The position numbers were made by a program, and so were the translations under genes. Source: Chloroflexota bacterium (GTDB taxonomy: Bacteria; Chloroflexota; Anaerolineae; Anaerolineales; VGOW01). Taken from it: a DNA stretch of 64,000 nt. The stretch lies in NCBI GenBank assembly GCA_016875735.1, contig VGOW01000005.1, positions 1-64,000 on the forward strand, read 5' to 3'. How positions within the stretch are numbered: the stretch's first letter is position 1; every line of letters starts with the position of its first letter. A model generated the notes under the pieces. It did no database searches and had not been told where the DNA came from. It was given only the letters and a program-made list of their open reading frames with translations. Positions 16,264-26,007 of the stretch are shown here, piece after piece.

Positions 16264-18653
16264 TGGGTGTCGCATTCCGCAAGGTGTGGCGCGATCTGTG
16301 GAAGAACAAAGGCCGCACTGTCCTCGTGGTGTTGAGTATCGGAGTCGGCGTGTTGGCGGTGGGCATGATCATCGCCAGCAATGCCCTGATCTCCCGGCAG
16401 ATGACTCTATCGCAAAAGGCGAGCCGCCCGTCGAACGTGATCATGTATTTGGCCGGGTTGATCGACGATGACACGGTGGCCTCGATTGCCCGCCTGCCCG
16501 AAGTGGTGGACGCGCAGGGAGTCGTGAGCTACGACATTCGCTGGAAGCCGACTCTCGACGCCGAATGGAAACAATCTACCCTGATCGCCCTCGACGATTA
16601 CACGCACCAGCAGTTCGACCTCGTCGAACTTCGGTCGGGCGCATGGCCCGGCTCCGACTCGGTGGCGATTGAATTCAATCACGTGACTCCGTACAACGCG
16701 CCCGCCGTCGGCGGCACGATCTATTTCGAAGTCAACAACCGGCCCAAAGCCGTCACCCTGGGCGGCACGGTGCGCGACCCTCAACAGTTCCCTCCGCCCT
16801 TCGCCCAGCAACCGGCGTTCTATGCTACACGCGATATGATGGTGTTGCTCGGTGGTTACCGTGACTACTCGCAGTTGAAATTCACCATCCCCGAATACAC
16901 CAAACAGAACGCCGACACCGCCGCGGATGTGGTCGAGAAGCGGCTGAACAAATTAGGCGTCTCGGTGGGCTTCATCCAAACGCAAGACCCCAACCGCCAT
17001 TTCCTGCAAGACATGATGGACGGCGTGGGGATGGTGCTGGGCGTGATGGCCTTTCTCTCGCTGTTGCTCAGCGCCATCCTCGTCATCAATACGATGAACG
17101 CGCTCGTCGCCCAGCAGATCCCGCAGATCGGCATCATGAAAACGGTGGGCGGCCTCTCGCGGCAGATTGCCCAACTCTACCTCGCCGGGGTGAGCGTGTA
17201 TTGCTTTCTCAGCCTTGCTCTTGCCGTGCCGGTGGGGGCGCTCGGCGGCGATGCGCTGGCTCGTTGGATGCTGGCATTGCTGAATGTGCCCACATCCCCT
17301 TTCGAGGTTTTGCAGATTGCGCTCATCGCCCAAATCGCCACCGGCCTGCTCATCCCTCTGCTGGCCGCGCTGTGGCCGGTGATGCAGGGCGTTGCCGTTT
17401 CGGTGCGGCAGGCCATCAGCGCCTATGGCGTGGGCACGGGGCGTTATGGAGGCGGGCGCATCGACAGGATACTGAGCCAGGTTCAGGGTTTGCCCCGCAT
17501 GACCGCGCTCGCTCTGCGCAACACCTTCCGCCGCATTGGCCGTGTGGCTCTCACCGAGATCACATTGATTGTGGCTGGAGCGATCTTCATGATGGTGGTC
17601 AGCACTCACTACTCGTTCAACAAAACCATCGAGCAGTTGTTTGCCGGGTTCGGTTTTGATGTCCTCGTGGGATTCGAACAGCCTCAGCGGGTGGATGAAG
17701 TGGCGCCGCTGATGGAATCACGACCGGGCGTGGAACATGCCGAGATGTGGATGTGGCGCACTGCCAAAGCCAAAGTTCCGGGCGCCGAAGGCCCCGGCGC
17801 CGATCACGAAATTTTCCTCCGCGCCATCCCGCGAGACTCCGAACTCTTCAGCCCCGAACTTACCGGGGGCCGCAACTTGGTCGCCAACGATGGACATGCA
17901 CTGCTGTTGAATCAGAAATTGGCTCGCAAGATGGGACTCGGCGTGGGCGATCGGATCGAGATCGATCTCGGCGATGCAGGCGAGACGGACTGGACGATTG
18001 TCGGCCTCATCTTCGATCTGGGAGGCCGAGATCAGAACACGGCCTATCTTCACCGGGACACATTGGCCGAAGAGTTGAATCAGGTGGGGCGGGCCTCGGT
18101 GGCCGAGATCAAAGTGTCGGTGCCCACTCTTGCCGCGCAGGAAGCCGTTGAAAAAGACATGCGCGACTATTTCAAGTCGCGGGGAGTCACCGTGAGCTGG
18201 ACGGACACGGCGATCCGAAACACGGAACAGGCCAACGCCCAATTCAGCATTCTCACCACGCTGTTGTTGGTGATGACCTTTTTGATCGCCATCGTTGGCA
18301 GCATGGGACTCTCCGGCACGCTCTCTATCAATGTGTTGGAGCGCCGCCGCGAAATTGGCGTGATGCGGGCGGTGGGCGCTTCATCATTTGACGTGGCGAT
18401 GATCTTCATGGGTGAAGGCCTACTGTTGGGCGTGCTTAGCTGGGTGCAAGCCCTGCCCATCAGTTTGTTGGCCAGCCGTTACTTTGTCGAGACGCTCGGC
18501 GAAGTCATCGACTTCCCGGCGGTCTATCACTACTCGACGACGGGCGTGTGGGTGTGGCTGGCAATTGTGGTGGCGCTGTCGCTGTTAGCCAGTTGGTTGC
18601 CCGCGCGCCGCGCCACTCAGATCAGCGTGCGCGAGAGTCTGGCATACGAATAA
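16263..18653 (+). CDS. FtsX-like ABC permease with two FtsX units
   Basis: The 796-aa protein has an N-terminal helix, a large extracytoplasmic MacB_PCD-like domain, three membrane helices (about 255-375), a second extracytoplasmic domain and a final helix bundle (about 665-790) ending VRESLAYE. This double FtsX layout resembles LolC/E- or YtrF-type permeases. The GTG start overlaps the ATPase stop TAG by one base, so the two are translationally coupled. The partner lipoprotein follows 68 nt later. Confidence 0.9.
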   Translation: MGVAFRKVWRDLWKNKGRTVLVVLSIGVGVLAVGMIIASNALISRQMTLSQKASRPSNVIMYLAGLIDDDTVASIARLPEVVDAQGVVSYDIRWKPTLDAEWKQSTLIALDDYTHQQFDLVELRSGAWPGSDSVAIEFNHVTPYNAPAVGGTIYFEVNNRPKAVTLGGTVRDPQQFPPPFAQQPAFYATRDMMVLLGGYRDYSQLKFTIPEYTKQNADTAADVVEKRLNKLGVSVGFIQTQDPNRHFLQDMMDGVGMVLGVMAFLSLLLSAILVINTMNALVAQQIPQIGIMKTVGGLSRQIAQLYLAGVSVYCFLSLALAVPVGALGGDALARWMLALLNVPTSPFEVLQIALIAQIATGLLIPLLAALWPVMQGVAVSVRQAISAYGVGTGRYGGGRIDRILSQVQGLPRMTALALRNTFRRIGRVALTEITLIVAGAIFMMVVSTHYSFNKTIEQLFAGFGFDVLVGFEQPQRVDEVAPLMESRPGVEHAEMWMWRTAKAKVPGAEGPGADHEIFLRAIPRDSELFSPELTGGRNLVANDGHALLLNQKLARKMGLGVGDRIEIDLGDAGETDWTIVGLIFDLGGRDQNTAYLHRDTLAEELNQVGRASVAEIKVSVPTLAAQEAVEKDMRDYFKSRGVTVSWTDTAIRNTEQANAQFSILTTLLLVMTFLIAIVGSMGLSGTLSINVLERRREIGVMRAVGASSFDVAMIFMGEGLLLGVLSWVQALPISLLASRYFVETLGEVIDFPAVYHYSTTGVWVWLAIVVALSLLASWLPARRATQISVRESLAYE

Positions 18654-18721
18654 CACTTCGCGCCTTTGCAAAGTTGATGATGGTTGTCCTTTGGGGCGTT
18701 TCAATATCTAGGGAGCATAAA

Positions 18722-20080
18722 ATGAAAATCAGCAAACTGTTGTTTATCGTTGTTGTTGGCAGTATGGTGATTGCTGCCTGTGGCGGCGGCGCGACGCCCA
18801 CCGCCGATACATCCAACGTGCCGGTGGTGGCCGACGATTTCTCGGTGGTGGCCGAAGGCCGGTTGCTTCCGGTTGAGTATGCCAACATATCATTTGCTGC
18901 CAGCGGCAAGGTGGCCGAGATTTTGGTAGCCGAAGGCGATGCGGTGACGGCGGATCAAGTCATTGCCCGGCTTGAGAACAGTGAGCAGCTGCAGGCCGAA
19001 GTCGCCCGCGCCGAAGCGGAACAGCTGAACGCCCAGCAAGCCATTGACGACCTCAATGACAATGCTGATCTGTTGCGAGCGCAGGCGCAGTCGGATGTCG
19101 CCAATGCCCGCGATCAACTGGACGATGCGCAACGGCGCTTGCGGAATCTCAACTTTCCGGATTTGGAATGGTATCAGGATCGGGTGGACGACGCCCGCAA
19201 TGCATTGACCACGGCCCAAGAAAATGTCGTTGTGACCGACATTGGCTCGTTGGATGCGTCATTGCAGGCGGCGCGCGATGCGCTGAAGACGGCGGATGAG
19301 CGGCTGGGCAAGATCAAAGTTGCCATCGCCGGGTGCCCGGAGTGCGACCCGAAACGATCGGTGACGATTGACGGCTTTCCCCAGACATTGGACGATGCCC
19401 AAGACTCGTACAACGATATTGCCAACACCGTCCGTGAACTTGAGATCAAAGTGGCGCAGGCCGAGCGCGGCAACACCACCGCCATTCGCGATGCGGAGGA
19501 TGATCTGCAAGATGCGCTCGATGATTTGGACTCGGCTCAAGCCGAGCCGAAGCCCATTGATGTGGCGATTGCCGAAGCCAATGTGGCGCTGGCCGAAGCC
19601 AAGTTGAACGACGCCGAGAAGCGGCTGGCCGATCTGCAAAACGGCCCCGACCCCGATGCTCTGGCGGCCGCCGAAGCGCGATTGGCCTCGGCCGAGGCCG
19701 CGCTGGCGGCAGCCAAAGATGCGCTGGCGAACAGCGAACTGAAAGCGCCGATTGCCGGTGTGGTGTCCGATCTCAAGATCAAAGTTGGCGAGCAGATCGC
19801 GGCAGGGCAGGTGGCGTTGGTGCTGGCTGATTTCTCCAGCTGGATCGTGGAGACCGACAATCTCACCGAAATCGAAGTGGTGAAAGTTTCCGAAGGGCAG
19901 AACGTTTCGGTGGTGTTGGATGCTTTGCCGGATGTGACTCTGAAGGGCGCGGTGAAAATGATCAGCCCCGTGTTCGAGGAGAAACGCGGCGACATCACTT
20001 ACACGGTGACGATTTCCCTTTTGGACACCGACCCCAAGATGCGTTGGGGCATGACGGCGGTGACGACGTTCGAGAAATAG
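18722..20080 (+). CDS. Membrane-fusion (HlyD/MacA-type) lipoprotein
   Basis: The 452-aa protein has a lipoprotein signal (residues 1-19, ending VIAAC) and a split biotinyl-lipoyl-like domain (GKVAEILVAEGDAVTADQVIARLEN ... LKAPIAGVVSDL). Between the halves is a long coiled coil rich in Ala, Asp and Glu (about 90-350), and a beta-barrel domain follows. A CPEC pair lies in the coiled region. It fits as the periplasmic-type adaptor of the MacB-like transporter. The ATG at 18722 was chosen for its GGGAG ribosome-binding site and lipobox; the frame extends upstream into the permease gene. Confidence 0.9.
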   Translation: MKISKLLFIVVVGSMVIAACGGGATPTADTSNVPVVADDFSVVAEGRLLPVEYANISFAASGKVAEILVAEGDAVTADQVIARLENSEQLQAEVARAEAEQLNAQQAIDDLNDNADLLRAQAQSDVANARDQLDDAQRRLRNLNFPDLEWYQDRVDDARNALTTAQENVVVTDIGSLDASLQAARDALKTADERLGKIKVAIAGCPECDPKRSVTIDGFPQTLDDAQDSYNDIANTVRELEIKVAQAERGNTTAIRDAEDDLQDALDDLDSAQAEPKPIDVAIAEANVALAEAKLNDAEKRLADLQNGPDPDALAAAEARLASAEAALAAAKDALANSELKAPIAGVVSDLKIKVGEQIAAGQVALVLADFSSWIVETDNLTEIEVVKVSEGQNVSVVLDALPDVTLKGAVKMISPVFEEKRGDITYTVTISLLDTDPKMRWGMTAVTTFEK

Positions 20081-20102
20081 AGTCGTTCGATCTCAACTTC
20101 TG

Positions 20103-20128
20103 AAAGCCCTGCCCCCGCAGGGCTTTTC
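20103..20128 (+). terminator. Rho-independent terminator after the ABC export operon
   Basis: AAAGCCCTGC pairs with GCAGGGCTTT around a CCCC loop and runs into TTTTCC. It begins 23 nt after the lipoprotein stop. Confidence 0.75.
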
Positions 20129-20144
20129 CGTTTGAGGAGGCGCG

Positions 20145-20807
20145 ATGGCAACCACGTATGATTTTGTCAGGTTGGCTGAGCGGGAAGATGTGCGAGGGCG
20201 GCCCTTCGCCGATGCCAGCCACAGCGCTGATGACTTGCGAGCGTTGCAAAGCATAGCGGCGCGGCTGGCCGACATGCTGAGTGGATCTGATCCGCAGCCC
20301 CTGCATGTGGAAACTCATGACCCCAACGGACGCTGTTTGCGCGTCATCGTGTCCCGGCCCGAAATGCTGGCGACGGATCGCGATTTGGTGTTCGTCGGCT
20401 TCTTCGGCCAGCGACGGGCCAACGCCGATCCGGCGCCCATTGACGAGGTGGATCGAACATTGGTTGCCGAGTTCGCGGCGTATCCCGAAATATTGAGTTA
20501 CTGCTCCCTCGAATTGGAGAATGGAAACTACGGCAATCTCGTGTTGCTGGCGCACGATGGTGCGCGCGAACATTGGCGAGAAAGCGCGCGCCATCAATAT
20601 GCAGTGGCCGAACTGGCTCCCTCGTATTACGCTTCGGTGCGTTTGCACAGCGGCGCGGTTGTGGGCAGATTGCGCGGGCGCAATTTCAGATTCCGGCGCA
20701 CGAAGTATTTCGACTATCAAAACGGATTCTGGTGCGCCCTCCGCGAGCCTGCGCTCTTACTCCCTCTCCGCCACAACCTGCCCGCGTTTGATCACGGTCT
20801 TCACTAG
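20145..20807 (+). CDS. Protein of unknown function
   Basis: The 220-aa soluble protein has no recognised domain. It contains many charged residues, a central stretch of alternating hydrophobics (NGNYGNLVLLAHDGAREHW) and an Arg-rich region (GRLRGRNFRFRRTKYFDYQNG). It has its own ribosome-binding site (GAGGAGG, 20134-20140). Its last 51 nt overlap the 3' end of hutI on the other strand; since neither frame is broken there, both ends look real. Confidence 0.6.
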   Translation: MATTYDFVRLAEREDVRGRPFADASHSADDLRALQSIAARLADMLSGSDPQPLHVETHDPNGRCLRVIVSRPEMLATDRDLVFVGFFGQRRANADPAPIDEVDRTLVAEFAAYPEILSYCSLELENGNYGNLVLLAHDGAREHWRESARHQYAVAELAPSYYASVRLHSGAVVGRLRGRNFRFRRTKYFDYQNGFWCALREPALLLPLRHNLPAFDHGLH

Positions 20808-22016
20808 ATTTGTTCCGAAGCGATAGCCGATGTGCCGGTAGTCGGGCGCATCTATGATCAACACATCGGCCTGCTTGCCGACTTCGAGACTCCCGACTCG
20901 GTCGGCCAGCCCAATCGCAAAGGCGGCATTGACGGTCGCCGCCGCCAGAGCCTGCGCGGGCGTGAGTTTGAGATAGCGGCAGGCCAGCGCGACGACAAAC
21001 TGCATCGATTCGCACCAGCCCGTGCCGGGGTTGCAGTCGGTGGCGATGGCGAGGATCGCGCCCGCATCGAGAAACTTCTTTGCCGGTGTGTATTCCTTTT
21101 GCGCCAGCCCGAACGGTGTGGGCGGCAGGGACACCGCCACTGTGTTGCTCTTGCCCAGCGCGGCAATGTCTTCATCCGGCGTGAACACAACGTGATCCGC
21201 CGACGCCGCGCCGAGTTCGACTCCCATCCTCGTGCCGCCCAGCCCCACGAATTCATCGGCGTGAATCTTGACTCCGAATCCCAACACCCGCGCCCGTTCC
21301 AGAATCCGCCGCGATTGCTCAACCGTGAACGCGCCTTCCTCGCAGAACACATCGGCATACGCAGTATTGCTGATTGCTGATTGCTGATTGCTGACCGCTG
21401 GCAACATTTCGTTCACGACGAGATCAACGTACGCCTCCTCGCGGTCTTTGTATTCTTCGGGCACGGCGTGCGCTCCGAGAAAGGTGGGCACGATGTCCCA
21501 CGGGCCTTCGGCCTGCAATCGGGCAATGGCTTCCCATAGCCGGAGTTCGGCGGCGGTGTCCAGCCCGTATCCGGTTTTGATTTCCACCGTCGTCGCCCCG
21601 TGCGCCAACATTCGCCGCAAGCGCGGGCGAGTTTCCTCCGCGAGTTGATCGACGCTGGCGGCGCGAGTCTTGCGCACGGTGGACATGATGCCGCCGCCGG
21701 CGTTCATGATTTGCATGTACGTCGCTCCGGCGAGGCGCATCTCGAACTCGTTGGCGCGATCTCCGACCCACACCAAATGCGTGTGCGGATCGACGAAGCC
21801 GGGCATGACGACAGAGCGAGAAGCGTCGAGGGTGGAGCGTGGAGTGAACTGAGCCCGCAAATCGGAAGTTGGGCCGACGGCGACGATCTTGCCATCGAGT
21901 ATCGCCACTGCGCCATCTTCGACGAGGCCGAGTTCGCCGAGGGCGCCGCCCCGTTGGGGGCCGTTGGGGATGGTGAGGAGTTGCGCGGCGGAGTGGATGA
22001 GGAGATCGATGATCAT
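20757..22016 (-). CDS. hutI: Imidazolonepropionase
   Basis: Third step of histidine degradation: hydrolyses imidazolonepropionate to N-formimidoyl-glutamate. The 419-aa amidohydrolase has the metal motif PGFVDPHTHLVW (about 72-83), the GGGIMSTVRKTR loop, KIHADEF and the conserved DCNPGTGW. Residues about 205-217 (VSNQQSAISN) look like an insertion encoded by a short tandem repeat of GCTGATT units (21366-21402). The ATG at 22016 is preferred to an upstream in-frame codon lying in the intergenic repeat. Confidence 0.94.
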   Translation of the reverse strand: MIIDLLIHSAAQLLTIPNGPQRGGALGELGLVEDGAVAILDGKIVAVGPTSDLRAQFTPRSTLDASRSVVMPGFVDPHTHLVWVGDRANEFEMRLAGATYMQIMNAGGGIMSTVRKTRAASVDQLAEETRPRLRRMLAHGATTVEIKTGYGLDTAAELRLWEAIARLQAEGPWDIVPTFLGAHAVPEEYKDREEAYVDLVVNEMLPAVSNQQSAISNTAYADVFCEEGAFTVEQSRRILERARVLGFGVKIHADEFVGLGGTRMGVELGAASADHVVFTPDEDIAALGKSNTVAVSLPPTPFGLAQKEYTPAKKFLDAGAILAIATDCNPGTGWCESMQFVVALACRYLKLTPAQALAAATVNAAFAIGLADRVGSLEVGKQADVLIIDAPDYRHIGYRFGTNLVKTVIKRGQVVAERE

Positions 22017-22017
22017 T

Positions 22018-22097
22018 TTCACCACAAAGGCGCGAAGACACAAAGCGCCACAAAGAAACGGTGTGTTCCTTCGAGCCTTTGAGTCTTCGTGGTGAAT
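22018..22097. repeat. Dispersed palindromic repeat, AGACACAAAG family
   Basis: TTCACCACAAAGGCGCGAAGACACAAAG pairs imperfectly with an arm ending GCCTTTGAGTCTTCGTGGTGAA. The 3' arm shares 17 identical bases (GCCTTTGAGTCTTCGTG) with the copy at 31952-32038. It separates hutI from hutU within one operon. Confidence 0.7.
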
Positions 22098-22100
22098 CTT

Positions 22101-23753
22101 CTACTTTAGCATCGGAATCTTGATGCCGTGCCGCTTCGCCGCGGCGATGGCTTCGGGGTAACCGGCGTCGGCGTGGCGGACGACGCCCATGCCCGGATCG
22201 GTGGTGAGCACGCGCTCGACTCGCCGCGCCGCTTCGGGCGTGCCGTCGGCCACGATCACTTGCCCGGCGTGTTGTGAATAGCCGATGCCCACGCCTCCGC
22301 CGTGATGAAACGAAACCCAAGTCGCGCCGCCCACCGCGTTGATCAGCGCGTTGAGAATCGGCCAATCGCTCACGGCGTCGGTGCCATCCCTCATGCCTTC
22401 GGTCTCCCGATTGGGCGAGGCTACCGAGCCCGAGTCGAGATGATCGCGCCCGATCACAATCGGCGCTTTCACAATTCCCTTCGCTGCCATCTCGTTGAAC
22501 TTCAGCCCGGCCTTCGCTCGCTCGCCGTAACCCAGCCAGCAAATGCGCGAGGGCAAACCCTGAAAATGAATCTTCTCTTTCGCCATCTTCAGCCAACGAT
22601 GCAGATGCGCATCGTCGGGGAAGAGTTCCATCACCGCTTCGTCGGTGCGATAGATGTCTTCGGGATCGCCGGAGAGCGCCACCCAGCGGAACGGGCCTTT
22701 GCCTTCGCAGAATAACGGGCGAATGTAGGCCGGGACGAAGCCGGGATAGTTGAAAGCATCCTTCACGCCCGCATCGAACGCGCGTTGGCGCAAGTTGTTG
22801 CCGTAGTCGAACACCTCCGCGCCGCGCTTCTGAAATTCGAGCATCGCCTCGACGTGCCGCGCCATTGAGACCATGCTTCGCCGCTCGTATTCGTTCGGGT
22901 TCTCGGTTCGCAGTATGTTCGCTTCGTCGAGCGACATGCCGTGCGGAACGTACATCATCACCTCGTGCGCCGGAGTCTGATCGGTGACCACGTCGGGCAG
23001 GATGCCGCGCAGGGCGAGTTCGGGGAACACATCGGCGGCGTTGGCGATCAGGGCAACCGACTTCGGCTCCCCGGCCGCTTTCGCCTCCTCGACCATCGTC
23101 ATCGCCTCTTCGAGCGTGTCCACGACGACATCCACGTAGCCCGTCTCCAGCCGCCTCTGCGCCCGCCACGGATCGATCTCGACCACCAGCGCGACTCCGT
23201 TGTTCATCGTCACCGCCAGCGGCTGCGCGCCGCCCATGCCGCCCAGCCCGGCAGTGAGCGCGAACTTGCCGCGCAGATCGCTCCAGCCTTTTTGCGTTGC
23301 CAGCGATCCGAACGTTTCGTATGTGCCCTGCAAAATTCCTTGAGTGCCGATATAAATCCACGAGCCGGCCGTCATCTGCCCAAACATGATCAACCCTTTG
23401 GCCGCCAGTTCGTCGAAATGTTGTTGAGTGGCCCAGTGCGGCACAAGATTCGAATTGGCGATGAGCACGCGCGGCGCATCAGGATGCGATTTGAAGACGG
23501 CGACCGGCTTGCCCGACTGCACGAGCAGGGTTTCGTCATTCTCCAATTCTCTTAGTTCTCTCAATATAGTTTCAAAACTCTCCCAATCCCTCGCCGCCTG
23601 CCCGCGCCCGCCGTACACCACGAGGTCTTGCGGGCGTTCGGCCACGTCGGGGTCGAGGTTGTTTTGGATCATGCGATAGGCCGCTTCTTGCAGCCAGCCT
23701 TTGCAGGTGAGGGTTGCGCCGCGCGGGGCGCGGATGGTGCGAGCAGTCGTCAT
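22101..23753 (-). CDS. hutU: Urocanate hydratase
   Basis: Second step of histidine degradation: converts urocanate to imidazolonepropionate using NAD+ as electrophile. The 550-aa length is typical. Motifs are [19 protein letters not shown] at the N-terminus, [15 protein letters not shown]-like [30 protein letters not shown] and [19 protein letters not shown] near the C-terminus. Its ATG overlaps the hepT stop (ATGA). No histidine ammonia-lyase (hutH) is present in the window. Confidence 0.97.
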   Translation of the reverse strand: MTTARTIRAPRGATLTCKGWLQEAAYRMIQNNLDPDVAERPQDLVVYGGRGQAARDWESFETILRELRELENDETLLVQSGKPVAVFKSHPDAPRVLIANSNLVPHWATQQHFDELAAKGLIMFGQMTAGSWIYIGTQGILQGTYETFGSLATQKGWSDLRGKFALTAGLGGMGGAQPLAVTMNNGVALVVEIDPWRAQRRLETGYVDVVVDTLEEAMTMVEEAKAAGEPKSVALIANAADVFPELALRGILPDVVTDQTPAHEVMMYVPHGMSLDEANILRTENPNEYERRSMVSMARHVEAMLEFQKRGAEVFDYGNNLRQRAFDAGVKDAFNYPGFVPAYIRPLFCEGKGPFRWVALSGDPEDIYRTDEAVMELFPDDAHLHRWLKMAKEKIHFQGLPSRICWLGYGERAKAGLKFNEMAAKGIVKAPIVIGRDHLDSGSVASPNRETEGMRDGTDAVSDWPILNALINAVGGATWVSFHHGGGVGIGYSQHAGQVIVADGTPEAARRVERVLTTDPGMGVVRHADAGYPEAIAAAKRHGIKIPMLK

Positions 23754-24196
23754 TGTGCGTTTTCTCCGTTCTCCCTCTGATCCCGTTCTATCAATTCTTC
23801 TATGGCGGTGGCGAACGAAAAGAATAGGTCGGAGTCATTGGCCAATGCAGCCTGAACCTTGAGGGGGTCAATCACGAGATACCCGTGAACGAGAATATTG
23901 CGAAATCGCACCAGGCCGACCAGCCTTTGAGCCAATGGCTCGGAGATCAGATTCTCGCGCCCGAGGATAGAGAAGATGTTTTCGGGTTTATCGGGGGTCT
24001 GCAAGCCGTAGTACGCTACGAGATAGTTGCCGATGTCAATGCAGACCTGCGCCGCCAACTGAAGAGTCCGCTCAATCGCGCGCTGGCGTTCTTTATCCCC
24101 CAAATACTCTTCCAGTGTGAGACTGACGTAGGGCTGAAGTTCCTCAATATACTCTTTCAGTTTTCGCAGACGCTCGACGACGCCGGTGGTATCCAT
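23750..24196 (-). CDS. hepT: HepT-like ribonuclease toxin
   Basis: The 148-aa all-helical HEPN protein has RNILVHGY at 99-106, the R-x4-H-x-Y active-site motif of HepT RNases. In studied HepT/MntA pairs, HepT cleaves RNA and is silenced when MntA adds AMP to its motif tyrosine. The ATG at 24196 has an AAGGATT ribosome-binding site and lies inside the 3' end of mntA (53-nt overlap). The 3' end is coupled to hutU, an unusual position for a toxin gene. Confidence 0.88.
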   Translation of the reverse strand: MDTTGVVERLRKLKEYIEELQPYVSLTLEEYLGDKERQRAIERTLQLAAQVCIDIGNYLVAYYGLQTPDKPENIFSILGRENLISEPLAQRLVGLVRFRNILVHGYLVIDPLKVQAALANDSDLFFSFATAIEELIERDQRENGENAQ

Positions 24197-24620
24197 AGAG
24201 TAATCCTTCTGATTTGAGCCGCCGGAGAAACTCCGACTGCTGATATTCAAAGTATGGCTGATAGTCATAATACTCGCTCCGCAGGCGCATCTCGAAACGG
24301 CACCGCGCCCCTTGGTCCCGCGCGTAGATTACGCTGCCGGTCTTGAGTATCTGGAAACCGAAGACTAAGCCGACCTCATTGATTGTGACAACATCCGCTC
24401 GCCGCCCAAACGCCGCCTCGGCCTCCCCCATCGCTTCCAGCCGAATATCCCACGCCGTATTTGAATCCACCCTCTCGGCCAACAGCAATGCCACGTCCAC
24501 ATCGCTGAACTTGTGCGCCTTGCCCGCCGCCACCGAGCCGAACAGATACGCAGCGACGATCTCGGTTCGGCGCTGGAGGTAGGCTATGAAGGATTGCGGG
24601 ATTTCGATTGGGTGGGACAT
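24144..24620 (-). CDS. mntA: MntA-type nucleotidyltransferase antitoxin
   Basis: The 158-aa protein shows the minimal nucleotidyltransferase motif GS-x10-D-x-D at residues 28-42 (GSV...SDVDV). In the HepT/MntA system it transfers AMP to the toxin. The C-terminal third (after about 105) is Arg- and Tyr-rich and overlaps the start of hepT in another frame. The motif is complete, so the antitoxin is probably active. Confidence 0.88.
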   Translation of the reverse strand: MSHPIEIPQSFIAYLQRRTEIVAAYLFGSVAAGKAHKFSDVDVALLLAERVDSNTAWDIRLEAMGEAEAAFGRRADVVTINEVGLVFGFQILKTGSVIYARDQGARCRFEMRLRSEYYDYQPYFEYQQSEFLRRLKSEGLLYGYHRRRRASAKTERVY

Positions 24621-24635
24621 GGCGGTTATCTCACT

Positions 24636-25424
24636 TCAATCTTTGAGTATCCACACCAACACCCCTCCCATCACCACTCCGCCGATCGCGCCGGGCGGAA
24701 AACTGAGGAGAGGCATGAGGTTGCTCAACGGCACGGCCAGCGCCCACGCCAGCGCCGAGCCCGGAATCCACCACAGCGCCCGCTTCAAGTTTCGGCGCAG
24801 GAGGAGCCATTGACCCGCGCCCAAAACTGCGCCGCTCGCTGTGGCAGCCAATAGAAATTGCAGCCACTCTGCCAACGTTTCGCTGTTTTGCGTTCTGGTC
24901 AGGCCGTACGTGATCGCGTTGCCCGCCGCCCAGCAAGCCACAGTGATCGGAATCCAAGCGCCCACGCCGTTCAATCTTTTACGCAACAGCGCCCATTGAT
25001 ACAAGCCGGCGAGCGCTCCAGCAATTCCGCCGCTGACAATGCCCAGCCGAAGGTTGATGGAAAGCTCGCCTTCAACTTGTGAAGGGCCAGCCGCAGAGGC
25101 GGCGCAACAGAGGGCAGCGCCGGCGGTCACGCCCAACATGGACAGAATCACCGTGCGCGCTTTTTGCTTGAGTGTGCTCCACTGAACCAGGCCAACGAAG
25201 GCGGCAATAATAAAGCCCGCGATGGTTCCGCCGATAAGCGATGTCGACAACCGCGCCAGCGGCGGCGTGTTCAAATACATCTCAACCTCATCAGGATCCC
25301 AAATCCCAGAACTGAAGCCCATCACGGCTTGAATGGAGACGGCCACAATGGAGGCCAGGATCAGGCTCAAGGCCCAATTGACCCAAAGCCATGATGATGC
25401 GCGCCAGTTGAGATGCGAGTCCAT
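24636..25424 (-). CDS. Integral membrane protein of unknown function
   Basis: The 262-aa protein has about six to seven hydrophobic segments and repeated glycine-rich turns (GGTIAGFIIAAFVGLVQW, GGIAGALAGLYQWALLRK, GAVLGAGQWLLLRR). These look like three internal repeats of a GxxxGxxQW-x-LL-R unit. Similar repeats occur in uncharacterised membrane proteins of cyanobacteria and Chloroflexota. No function can be assigned. The ATG at 25424 starts after the end of the nitroreductase frame. Confidence 0.7.
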   Translation of the reverse strand: MDSHLNWRASSWLWVNWALSLILASIVAVSIQAVMGFSSGIWDPDEVEMYLNTPPLARLSTSLIGGTIAGFIIAAFVGLVQWSTLKQKARTVILSMLGVTAGAALCCAASAAGPSQVEGELSINLRLGIVSGGIAGALAGLYQWALLRKRLNGVGAWIPITVACWAAGNAITYGLTRTQNSETLAEWLQFLLAATASGAVLGAGQWLLLRRNLKRALWWIPGSALAWALAVPLSNLMPLLSFPPGAIGGVVMGGVLVWILKD

Positions 25425-25449
25425 ATCACCTGCACGTATTGCAGTTATC

Positions 25450-25977
25450 TTACTCGCCTTCCCCCTTCCATCTCTCCCAATGCAACATCTCATCCATCGC
25501 GCTCCTCCCGCCTTTCTTCTGCGCGGCGGCCAGCGCGGCAGAGTCCGCCGGGTAGCCGAACGAGATCGCGGCGCGGATGTGCAGATCATCGGGGAAGCCC
25601 AACAACTCGCGGGCTTTGTCCGGTTCGTAAATGGTTGCCATGCACGAGCCGATGCCCATCTCCCACGCTTCGAGTTGCATGTAAGCGGCGGCCTGCCCGG
25701 CGTCGAACATGATCGACCAGCGCACGTCGGGGTGCACGGTGACGATGGCGATGCCCAGCGCCGCTCCGGCCAAATGCCCGGCAAACGTGCCGCACTCGGA
25801 GAGCGCCTTCAATCGCGCTTTGTCGCGGAGGGCGATGAAGTGCCACGGCTGCATGTTCTTCGCGCTCTGCGCTCTGCGCCCGGCGTTGACAATGCGATGC
25901 ACGATCTCATCAGAAATGGCTTGCTCAGAAAACTTTCGGACGGCTCGTTTGGTGCGAATGGCTTCGTGGACTTCCAT
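25450..25977 (-). CDS. Nitroreductase-family flavoprotein
   Basis: The 175-aa protein is short but shows the family's start (RTKRAVRKFSEQAISDE), FMN-contacting [16 protein letters not shown] and GIGSCMATIY. Members reduce nitro-aromatics or other substrates with NAD(P)H, or act in thiazole or cobalamin-ligand chemistry. Its place between hut genes gives no clear role. It overlaps no neighbour and ends 26 nt before the membrane protein start. Confidence 0.88.
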   Translation of the reverse strand: MEVHEAIRTKRAVRKFSEQAISDEIVHRIVNAGRRAQSAKNMQPWHFIALRDKARLKALSECGTFAGHLAGAALGIAIVTVHPDVRWSIMFDAGQAAAYMQLEAWEMGIGSCMATIYEPDKARELLGFPDDLHIRAAISFGYPADSAALAAAQKKGGRSAMDEMLHWERWKGEGE

Positions 25978-26007
25978 AGTTCGGCTCCGTATTTCCGCGT
26001 ACCACCT

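Noticed and set aside
21424-23361. 645-codon minus-strand frame across hutU and hutI
   Set aside because: It runs out of frame through two recognised genes and is Arg-rich without domains.
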